Part shown: positions 1 to 6,586 of the stretch, one piece after another
How the letters are laid out: every line of letters starts with the position of its first letter
Numbering within the stretch: the first letter of the stretch is position 1
From: Pleurotus ostreatus/Saccharomyces cerevisiae fusant
Taxonomy: Eukaryota; Opisthokonta
DNA length: 14,832 nucleotides
Reading direction: 5' to 3'
Assembly (NCBI GenBank): GCA_024196135.1
Contig: JAMQCK010000853.1
Span: 1 to 14,832, forward strand
Made by a program: the position numbers and the translations under genes
The notes under the pieces: model-generated
The model's input: the letters and a program-made list of their open reading frames with translations, nothing else
What the model was told of the DNA's origin: nothing
Databases searched by the model: none

Positions 1-232
1 GAGGCTTCGCAGCAGACGTACAGTCCTTGAAGCTGTCATGAGCGATGCTGGTGGTGATGATACCCGTGTCATATCTGGACAAGGTTCAGCGTCTTCGTCA
101 CTCAGACCGAGTGCATTGCTCACCCAAAGAGGAATGAGCCTAGTCAAAGGTCAGTATACGAGCAAGAGGGCGAGTAGCTGAGAGCTCACCAAGGCCAGCA
201 AACAGCCCAAGGAAGACGATGTAGGGACGCAT
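1..232 (-). CDS. MFS sugar transporter, 5' end (partial, runs off left edge)
   Basis: Predicted major facilitator superfamily sugar/H+ symporter of the plasma membrane; only the N-terminus is present. Start codon complement(230..232). Exons read complement(190..232), (124..139), (22..74), with introns 140-189 (50 nt) and 75-123 (49 nt). A GTACGT donor at 21 opens a third intron that leaves the window. The spliced peptide begins MRPYIVFLGLFAGLGSFLFG and continues YDTGIITTSIAHDSFKD. The first ~20 residues are the start of transmembrane helix 1, and SxLFGYDTG is the signature after which fungal hexose/lactose-type permeases are recognised. Exon 2 is only 16 nt. The gene is divergent from the aldolase at 1039, and the two share the 806-bp region between them. 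Substrate cannot be told from this fragment. Family assignment is good; the exact third splice is less certain. Confidence 0.83.
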
Positions 233-277
233 CGCGGGGCAAGGTGCGGGGGAGGGGCTTCCCCACGGGCCTCCGGG

Positions 278-285
278 TATATATA
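278..285 (-). promoter_or_regulatory. TATA-like box of the sugar transporter
   Basis: A palindromic TATATATA lies 46 nt upstream of the transporter start codon. Nearby GCGGGG-type motifs (234-239, 246-251) resemble CreA/Mig1 repressor sites, which would suit a sugar transporter. That reading is inferred from consensus only. Confidence 0.4.
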
Positions 286-950
286 GCGGGACAAACGGAC
301 GCTAACACCGGGCCTCACTGTGCTTCTCTAGGCGCGCTCGCGTCGCCTGTGGGGAGAACAGGGGGAGGAGAGCCATGCAAAGTCCGTTCGCCGGGGTCAG
401 CTGTCGGTGGAGAACCATTCAGGCTCTTGGAGCAAGGCACGCGGGGGAGGCGGTATTGTGAGCTTTTCGGGATGAAAAGGCGGGGGAGGGGGAGGGGAAG
501 CCGGGGCGTCGGGGTTCAGGGATACGATCGTTGAAATTGGGCCACAAATTTGTGGTAGCTCTGATAGACTTGTAGGGTGCTGGAAAGGTTACCAAGCAAG
601 TTGGACGTGAGATACCAGCACTTCACGCGCCAGAACTAGCTTGTCCCGCTGATAGAAGTGCGGATTATCGTGGAGCGACCAGCTACTGACCTTCCCTCGC
701 CCAAACTGGTTCCTTCGAGGCCAGTGGATTTTCTCTGACCCTGAAGACGGCTGTACGGGTTTCTGAGGCACGTATTTCATCGAAAAGACGACAGCTGCGC
801 GCCTAAACTCATCGGTGGCGAGCCGACCCGACGGAGGGATGGGTGTCAGGTGATGGTCGCGGAACAAGAGAAGTCTCCGCGGACATAAGGGGCGGCCCGG
901 AATGCCGATGCGCGCCATTCAACCACGACGCCCATGTCCTCCCACCGGCC
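286..950. other. Divergent intergenic region, no gene recognised
   Basis: Between the transporter and the aldolase. It includes a purine-rich, G-rich tract around 476-500 and several short overlapping open frames on both strands, none with recognisable protein features or splice logic. One minus-strand frame (589-918, 109 aa) has no family signature and I do not call it a gene. The region presumably holds the bidirectional promoter and both 5' leaders. Confidence 0.5.
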
Positions 951-952
951 TG

Positions 953-985
953 CGGGGAGAACTTCCGCACCGGAGCGGGGATCCG
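953..985 (+). promoter_or_regulatory. Two CGG-N9-CCG sites upstream of the aldolase
   Basis: CGG at 953-955 and CCG at 965-967 are separated by 9 nt, as are CGG 971-973 and CCG 983-985. The first is the core of a larger palindrome, TGCGG-N9-CCGCA (951-969). Everted or inverted CGG triplets with fixed spacing are the classical target form of dimeric Zn2Cys6 fungal activators; the specific factor is unknown. The pair ends one base before the TATA-like element. Confidence 0.45.
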
Positions 986-993
986 TTATAAGT
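986..993 (+). promoter_or_regulatory. TATA-like box of the aldolase
   Basis: TTATAAGT lies about 46-53 nt upstream of the aldolase ATG at 1039 and directly follows the two CGG-N9-CCG sites. Confidence 0.4.
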
Positions 994-1038
994 ATGGGAA
1001 GGGGGAGATGATAGCGCGCCAAGAGCTGCTTGACAGAG

Positions 1039-2292
1039 ATGCCCGTCGATATCCCCCTCCGCAAAGCCCTTAACGCTGGCCAAAAAGCGCCTGGCGCGTG
1101 GCTGACGCTTCCTAGGTATGTAGCACGAGAAAGGGGCCATTGAGTAAAGGTCTGATATACTCTAATAGCACAGCGATTGCAAAGTCAATCGCACGCACAC
1201 CGGGCGTAACATGGATACTAGTCGACGCCGGTACGTCTCGTCCATGAAAGCCCCTGCTCACATACTCATAACTTCAATAGAGCATGGTCTCATAACTGGT
1301 ATGCATAAGTCAGTCGAAGTGGTGACTGCTTCTTACACAGCGATGTAGATAGAGACTACTACGACTTGACAAACACAATCGCATCCGCCGGCGTATCCCC
1401 CATCATCCGGATACCAGACGAGAAGCCATGGATGATCAAGGTGAGCTATCCTCGCCTCCAACCACTCGCACACTCACTCACCCTTCTCAGCGCGCCCTCG
1501 ACTCAGGCGCACACGGCATCATGATCCCCATGGCCAACTCCCCAGTACGTTTGCCACCTTGCCCCGTCCATCTCTACCTTCTCCGCGTAACTCACCAAAC
1601 CCACCAGGAAATTGTCCGCAACGTCGTCTCCGCCTGCAAGTACCCGCCAAACGGCATCCGCGGCTTCGGGCCCATGTTCACACACGCCACGGGCGCCATC
1701 GGCGGCGACTACAAGGCCGAGGCGGACCAGCAGCTCGTCATCTCCGTGCAGATCGAGCACCCGAACGCTGTGAAGGAGATTGACGCGATCCTGGCGGAGG
1801 GCGTGGATGTGGCGTTTGTGAGTGTTTCCTTGTTAGGACGCATTTGTATCTTTCCTTGTCAAGAAGTATTTGTATCGGTGGACTGAAGGATATCGCCCAG
1901 ATCGGCCCCTTCGACCTCTCGGTGTCCATGGGCGTGCAGTTTGGCAGCCAGGAACACGAGGACGCGATTGCGAAGGTGCTCGCGGCGTGCAAGAAGGCGA
2001 AGAAGACTTCCGCTATTTTCTGTGCGTCTCTTTTCTGTCCTCGATGTACCTCGACTTCCTCCCAACGCGTCTTCTCCTCAACCCGACCCCACCCCTCTCA
2101 CCCCTTTGACCACTCACTCACCCACCCTCAGGCCTCACCGGCGAGCAAGCCGAGAAGCGCTTCGCGCAGGGCTTCGACATGGTCAGCGTCACGACCGACA
2201 TCGACACCTTGGTCGACGGCTTCGCCTCCGCGCTCGCGACGGCGACGGGGAAGTTGAAGGAGGGGGCGGCGAGCTCGGGGTATGCGACGTAG
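1039..2292 (+). CDS. HpcH/HpaI-family aldolase (2-keto-3-deoxy acid type)
   Basis: Class II pyruvate-type aldolase of the HpcH/HpaI family, 268 aa, expected to cleave or form a 2-keto-(3-deoxy)-acid in the cytosol. Exons: 1039-1115, 1169-1230, 1281-1298, 1349-1440, 1491-1544, 1608-1817, 1889-2021, 2132-2292; the sum of 807 nt closes in frame at TAG. Seen motifs: WILVDAEHG with the catalytic-type His48, PIIRIP (Arg73, substrate carboxylate), GAHGIMIPM, RGFGP, QIE (Glu151) and GPFDLS (Asp180); the last two are the usual metal ligands. Length matches bacterial members (~255-270 aa). The start is the first ATG after an in-frame stop at 1012-1014. It is divergent from a sugar transporter. Fungal relatives include L-2-keto-3-deoxyrhamnonate aldolases, so a sugar-acid role is plausible but not shown. 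Exon 3 is an 18-nt microexon encoding the core of the active-site loop. Confidence 0.93.
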
Positions 2293-2384
2293 AGCTGTGG
2301 TGTGTTATGTATGAATTAATGTATCTTTTACTACGAATGCTGGATTGTCTATTACCCATCACGTTTGGGCATGGGTAGACGCGT
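2293..2384 (+). other. Aldolase 3' flank
   Basis: A 92-nt AT-richer stretch between the aldolase stop and the 5' LTR, presumably its 3' UTR. The retroelement inserted here, close behind the gene. Confidence 0.4.
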
Positions 2385-2529
2385 TGGAACCGGGATACCG
2401 GGACGTAGTCCCGGTTCCGACGCCTACATAGCGCTTAGACACACGTGTATCCCCAGCATTATCCAGCTCCGTGCCACCATCAGGCCGTCGCCCCGAGGAT
2501 CTCCTCGCTGGGCCCGCTAGGCTATTCCA
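2385..2529 (+). repeat. 5' LTR, 145 bp
   Basis: Direct copy of 3798-3942. It carries a strong stem-loop near its 5' end: arms 2397-2404 and 2408-2415 (ACCGGGAC/GTCCCGGT, 3-nt loop). An alternative outer pairing is 2386-2395 with 2409-2418. An 8-bp palindrome ACACGTGT lies at 2441-2448. Terminal inverted bases are TGGAA/TTCCA. Confidence 0.93.
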
Positions 2530-2531
2530 TC

Positions 2532-2546
2532 TGGTGACGAGAGTGG
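2532..2546 (+). other. Candidate primer binding site
   Basis: TGGTGACGAGAGTGG begins 2 nt after the 5' LTR. Starting with TGG, it can pair with the CCA end of a tRNA, as reverse-transcription primers do. The matching tRNA was not identified, so this rests on position and the TGG start. Confidence 0.55.
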
Positions 2547-2559
2547 TCTTCTTTCCCGT

Positions 2560-2894
2560 GCCCCGAAAGACCATCTCACCTGCGTTTCTCCGCGTCGAGC
2601 TTCGTTCTCCGCGTCCGAGCCTTCCCGCGCCTCGAGGCCTGCGCACACGTTTTTCTGCGTTCAAGCATTGCGCTCCGCGTTTTCCGAGTCTATCCGAGCC
2701 CCCCGTGTCCTATCGAGTCTTTCTGCGTTGCGTTGCGTTTGTGTCTCTCTGCGTCATCTTGCGTTGCGTTTGCGTCCATTCGCTTCGCCATCGTTGCGTA
2801 TATTCCCACCGAGTTTTATCGAGCCCTGCGCGTCTTCCCGCGCCTACCACACCGCTTCACATCACGCCTTGCGACGAGCCTCACCGACTTCGCC
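2560..2894 (+). other. Element leader, pyrimidine-rich with recurrent (T/C)GCGT
   Basis: The ~335 nt between PBS and the proposed ORF start are C/T-rich and repeat short GCGT-containing words many times (for example TGCGTTGCGTT around 2725-2735 and again near 2760-2770). It may serve as an untranslated packaging/leader region. An open frame does extend back to an ATG at 2733, in phase with the main ORF. Confidence 0.4.
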
Positions 2895-3821
2895 ATGCCT
2901 CGCACGTTTACGCTGCCGGACGGACGGCAATTTACATCGAAAATTGAAATCCCACAGAAATTCTCCGATGCCCTCGACATATATCGCTCGCTACACGATT
3001 GTAACCCCGTCGTCGCCGAGACTGCCTTGTGGACCAATCTCCTCGCTCTATTTCAAGATCACCTGTCGGCAGAGGGTACGCCGACTAATGCCACACTCGA
3101 GACCCAGTACAAGGCAGGGCGCATTGCTGGTGCAGCGACCGAACGCGAGCTTTGGGAGACGGGAGGACACGCGCGCACCTCCGAAGATGGTCATTGCCGC
3201 GACTACGACGTGGGACATCGCGCGGGCTACGACGCGGGTCACCGCGCTGGGAAGGCGCTCGGCGTGCAGACATGCGGTGCTCTCTGGAACGTGATGCGAG
3301 CACGCGTCCTGGTCCCGTGCGTGGACCCACCCCACGTCGACGTCGCATCTGCTCGCATAGAGTCTGCCGTGCAGACTTCGCCCCACGAGGAGCCCTCTAC
3401 CACGTCCGGCGTTAGTTTCAATAGCGTAGACTGGGCCTCCGATGCGGATGCGCATCTCCCCGTCATCCCGCCACCTCCTCGAGATCTTTCGTGCTTGTCG
3501 AGCGGCACCTCCCGACCATTCGCATCGCTCAACCGCCGCCGACGCAGTGCTCAGTCTCGTTCGCGCCCACGTCGCCGACACGCAGGAGCTGCCCGGCGTC
3601 CAGATTCGCGCCGCTGGCCTGAGTCGCGGTTGCCACAAATAGGTGGGACTTCGTTGGATTGGGTACACGACCCAAGGTTGCAGGACTTATCGCGCGCTCT
3701 TCATGCGCTGGGCTGGGTCAGGAGTAGCTTGACGTCGGGTTCTTGCCGGTCAGGGTTTGCTGGCGACGAGGGCGTCGCCACGCGTGAGGGGGGAACATGG
3801 AACCGGGATACCGGGACGTAG
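2895..3821 (+). CDS. Gag-like or unknown ORF of the LTR element
   Basis: An uninterrupted 308-aa frame starting MPRTFTLPDGRQF, with GCC before the ATG (G at -3). The same frame is open back to an ATG at 2733 (362 aa), but that segment looks like leader. Residues ~1-75 look globular. Residues ~75-125 show a glycine-periodic stretch (YDVGHRAGYDAGHRAGKALG). Then come a Pro/Ser-rich segment and a strongly basic stretch (SLNRRRRSAQSRSRPRRRH). A short hydrophobic module, DPRLQDLSRALHALGWVR, lies near the end. The last 8 codons and the TAG stop lie inside the 3' LTR. There is no YxDD, DDE or zinc-knuckle motif. The basic region could bind RNA as Gag nucleocapsid does (inference). I do not recognise the family; a captured host fragment is the alternative. 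Confidence 0.6.
   Translation: MPRTFTLPDGRQFTSKIEIPQKFSDALDIYRSLHDCNPVVAETALWTNLLALFQDHLSAEGTPTNATLETQYKAGRIAGAATERELWETGGHARTSEDGHCRDYDVGHRAGYDAGHRAGKALGVQTCGALWNVMRARVLVPCVDPPHVDVASARIESAVQTSPHEEPSTTSGVSFNSVDWASDADAHLPVIPPPPRDLSCLSSGTSRPFASLNRRRRSAQSRSRPRRRHAGAARRPDSRRWPESRLPQIGGTSLDWVHDPRLQDLSRALHALGWVRSSLTSGSCRSGFAGDEGVATREGGTWNRDTGT
3786..3795 (+). other. Polypurine tract of the LTR element
   Basis: GAGGGGGGAA, followed by CA and then the 3' LTR. This is the expected position of the plus-strand primer in an LTR retrotransposon. Confidence 0.75.
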
Positions 3822-3942
3822 TCCCGGTTCCGACGCCTACATAGCGCTTAGACACACGTGTATCCCCAGCATTATCCAGCTCCGTGCCACCATCAGGCCG
3901 TCGCCCCGAGGATCTCCTCGCTGGGCCCGCTAGGCTATTCCA
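3798..3942 (+). repeat. 3' LTR, 145 bp
   Basis: Identical to 2385-2529. It contains the stop codon of the internal ORF (3819-3821). It is followed directly by the right copy of the GCGT target duplication. Confidence 0.93.
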
Positions 3943-3946
3943 GCGT

Positions 3947-4270
3947 CCTGTCAAAGCACTGGTAGAAACAGCATAAAAATATAAGTGCGTGAGCAGCCAC
4001 GTGCAAAAATCACGCGTGCGCGCCCGCGCGTGGCGTCGGCACCGAACTTCTCCCCTTGAGTTCGAGCAGTCGGTACCGAGATTGTGATGCAGGTTGTAGT
4101 CGACTCTGGTTTGCGCCTTCGGTCTTGCTAAGAGGCAACTAAGAGGGTTTGTCAGGCCTATTCAGATCCATGATCATGAGACCCCTCCAGCTTATGAACC
4201 CGACAAGTAGCGCACGACCCCTCTTGTTGAAGAGCTTCGACGTGGGTATGGGGCGCTCCACGGGCGCGCT
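3947..4270 (+). other. Upstream region of epoxide hydrolase 1
   Basis: No gene is visible in these ~320 nt. They contain a GC-alternating stretch at about 4012-4036 and lie between the retroelement and the TATA box, so the element insertion may have replaced or displaced distal promoter sequence. Confidence 0.4.
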
Positions 4271-4278
4271 TATAAAGG
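4271..4278 (+). promoter_or_regulatory. TATA box of epoxide hydrolase 1
   Basis: TATAAAGG in a GC-rich context, 138 nt before the start codon. A CT-rich leader follows, as in many strongly expressed fungal genes. Confidence 0.6.
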
Positions 4279-4299
4279 GCGCCAACTTGCTTTTGTCCT

Positions 4300-4383
4300 C
4301 CATCTCGCGTCCCTGCCATCTCGCACACTTCCATCTCGCATCCTCATCACCCTGCCTGAACCGCTGATTATTACCTGAACCGC
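4300..4383 (+). repeat. Short direct repeats in the epoxide hydrolase 1 leader
   Basis: CCATCTCGC occurs three times (4300-4308, 4316-4324, 4331-4339). CCTGAACCGC occurs twice, 19 bp apart (4355-4364, 4374-4383). All lie between TATA and ATG. Confidence 0.6.
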
Positions 4384-4408
4384 CGATCCAAGAGCCACTC
4401 CGTCAATC

Positions 4409-6307
4409 ATGTCAGAAACCCCGTTCAAGATCGCCATCCCCGACGACCGCCTCGCGCTTCTGCAGAAGAAACTCGAGCTGACCAGCTTCCCCGACGAGCT
4501 CGAGGGCGCAGGGCGTGACTATGGCTCCCCGCTCTCCGATGTGCAGCGTCTCGCCGCGCGCTGGCTTAGTGGACTCGCATCCAACGGGCGCAACGGTCTT
4601 GTCACCAACGGGCGTGACGGCTTCGACTGGCGCGCCCAAGAAGCCGCGCTCAACGCTGACCTGCCCCAGTTCACGCGCGACATCGACGTCGAGGGCCACG
4701 GGGCGCTCAACATCCACTACGTGCATCTGAAGAGCGCGCAGCCGGGCGCGATTCCGTTGTGTTTCGTGCATGGGTGTGAGTCTGCTTCTGAACTGAGTGG
4801 CATGTTTGGGGGCCGTCCTTGTTTCCTCGTTTCCTTTCCATTTCTCTTTCAACAGCCTGAGTTCGCCAATGTCTGACCTATCACCAGGGCCGGGCAGCTT
4901 CATCGAGGTGCGGAAGCTGGGCCCGCTGCTCACGCAGGGTGTCGAGGGGCAGCCGAGCTTCCATGTCGTAGCGATGAGTTTGCCTGGCTACGGCTTCTCT
5001 GAGCAGCCTCACAAGAGGGGCTTTGGGATCCCGCAGTACGCCGAGGTGCGATTTGGAGGCAGGACGTGATCGTGCGTCTGGTATACTGACTCATTCGAAG
5101 GTTGCACACAAGCTCATGCTGGCGCTGGGTTATGATAGTTATGGTAGGTTATCCGCATGTTTGCGGTGTCTTCGTTGTTCTGTCGGTATGCTAATTCTCG
5201 TCGCAGTTGCACAAGGAGGCGACTGGGGCTCGAGGGTACGAGGATAACTTTGCTTGTCACATATACGCACGGCGCTAACCGCACCACAGATCACGCACGA
5301 GATGTCGAAAGCCTACGGCGAGAAGCACGTCAAGGCCTGGCACACAAATATGCCTCAGTAAGTAGTGCGCGCCAGTGTCTCAAGGCACTACTCTCTATAA
5401 TCTTCTCATGGAGCTCTTTCACCCACCGACTCGCGACGCTCTTTCCGCTTGTGCACTATGCTCTTTCACCCATGCACCACACTCATGCCCTTCTATGTCT
5501 CTGGAGCTCACCCCTTCCCCAGCGTCTTCAACAACGAGATCCAAGCCGAGCTCTTCTCGCAGCTCTCTCCCGAAGACAAGGAGCTCATCAAGAAAGCCGA
5601 CCACTGGCGTGCGAACGAGGCGGGGTATAATTTGTTGCAGAGCAGTGAGTCTCCATTAGCGGCCTGATCTTTTCAAACGCTCGCTCGATACGTCTCGGAT
5701 GGTGGGCTGAGAATGATGGACTAATCGCCCGCGATAGCCAAACCGCAGACCCTCGGCTACGGCATGAGCGACTCGCCCGTCGGCCTACTCGCTTGGATCT
5801 ATGAGAAACTTGTCACTTGGACCGACAACTATCCCTGGACGGATGATGAGGGTGCGTCTTTGATTATTGACGCCGAGCGCGCACTCGCCTTCTGAATTCG
5901 TCCACCCTCCCAACGCTTTCGTGCGCTAATCAAACTCAGTCCTCACCTGGGTATCCATCTACTGGTTCTCGCGCGCCGGGCCCACCGCCTCCTTCCGCAT
6001 CTACTACGAGAAGACACACGCGCCCCCGGTGTCAAATGAGCGCAGCCCCATTCCACTGGGGTTCTCGATCTTCCCGGCGGAGATTGTTTTGGCGCCGAAG
6101 CCGTGAGTTGGGGGTGCATTTACGTTCACATTCGAGCAGACGCTGAACGTCTGGCCGATTAGGTTGCGCGACCTCCTCGGCAACGTCGTCTTCGAAGCGA
6201 TTCACGACCGCGGCGGGCACTTCGCGGCGTACGAGGTGCCCGAGCTGCTCGCGGGCGACTTGCGCAAGATGTTTGTGAAGGGAGGGCCGGCGTATGGGGT
6301 TATTTGA
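4409..6307 (+). CDS. Epoxide hydrolase, microsomal (EPHX1) type, copy 1
   Basis: Hydrolyses epoxides to vicinal diols through an alpha/beta-hydrolase fold; 402 aa. Exons: 4409-4775, 4888-5045, 5101-5143, 5207-5235, 5290-5357, 5523-5644, 5738-5851, 5940-6102, 6163-6307 (1209 nt, in frame to TGA). N-terminal epoxide-hydrolase (EHN) domain ~1-110. Oxyanion-hole HGWPGS at 121-126, nucleophile Asp195 in GGDWG, acid Glu348 in FPAE (equivalent of human Glu404), base His374 in RGGHFAAYE. Candidate lid tyrosines are Tyr322/323. No N-terminal membrane anchor is seen, unlike mammalian EPHX1, so it is probably soluble, as in Aspergillus enzymes. Residues ~52-70 contain a 16-residue insertion absent from copy 2 (11587-13284). 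Intron 5 is 165 nt against 56 nt in copy 2. All catalytic residues are present, so activity is expected; substrate unknown. Confidence 0.95.
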
Positions 6308-6586
6308 GGGGATGGTGGGAATAGCAACAACTGAGCAAAGGGAGCAAGGATGAAGTACCTGATGTACTACCAGTTTCTTTCCGGACGAGCCTACGAGACA
6401 ATGCATGTTACCACTGCTACAACATGGCGGTTTGGAGGCAAGAGAGAAACGCGTGTCGTCACTGTTGATGTGACGGGGTACAATGTTCCATCACGTGGCC
6501 GCGTCTGCACGCTCGGAACGCGGTCCGAAATGCCTAGCGCGCTCCGGCCTGGCTCCGGACGTACGCTCATCTCTCCTCACACGACC
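6308..6586 (+). other. Intergenic region, epoxide hydrolase 1 to LRR gene
   Basis: A 279-nt gap holding the 3' end of the hydrolase transcript and the promoter of the LRR gene. An open frame reaches back to 6350 in phase with the LRR ORF, but the sequence there lacks the LRR gene's composition. I see no other gene. Confidence 0.4.

Larger units (their letters stand above)
2385..3942 (+). mobile_element. Compact non-autonomous LTR retroelement (TRIM-like)
   Basis: A 1558-bp element with two direct 145-bp repeats that I compared base by base and found identical. Each begins TGGAA and ends TTCCA, giving the canonical TG...CA termini. GCGT at 2381-2384 and again at 3943-3946 forms a 4-bp target-site duplication. 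A TGG-initiated primer-binding-site candidate follows the 5' LTR after 2 nt, and a polypurine tract GAGGGGGGAA precedes the 3' LTR by 2 nt. The interior is 1268 bp and shows no reverse transcriptase, protease or integrase motif, so mobility must come from enzymes supplied in trans. Size and LTR length fit terminal-repeat retrotransposons in miniature, except that it carries a sizeable ORF. LTR identity and an intact duplication indicate recent insertion. Orientation follows from the PBS and PPT. Confidence 0.9.

Noticed and set aside
589..918. 109-aa minus-strand open frame in the divergent promoter region
   Set aside because: No family signature, overlapped by equally long frames on the other strand, and no splice or start support.
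2733..2894. 54-residue N-terminal extension of the retroelement ORF
   Set aside because: The DNA there is a C/T-rich GCGT-repeat leader. The encoded peptide is Cys/Arg/Ser-rich, and the ATG at 2895 has the better context.
3442..3642. Alternative frame (66 aa) inside the retroelement ORF, suggesting a frameshift
   Set aside because: It is short, and the main frame continues open to the LTR with a coherent basic domain. I saw no slippery site.
3812..3821. DTG near the end of the retroelement ORF as an aspartic protease motif
   Set aside because: It is encoded by LTR sequence just before the stop, with no flanking protease fold.
4567..4623. Extra exon 1 segment of epoxide hydrolase 1 as an unspliced intron
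   Set aside because: No AG acceptor follows a suitable GT donor within the segment, it is in frame, and it is explained by a local duplication.
6350..6586. Upstream extension of the LRR protein reading frame
   Set aside because: The downstream ATG at 6587 has a stronger context. The upstream frame overlaps the probable 3' UTR and promoter and has no matching composition.
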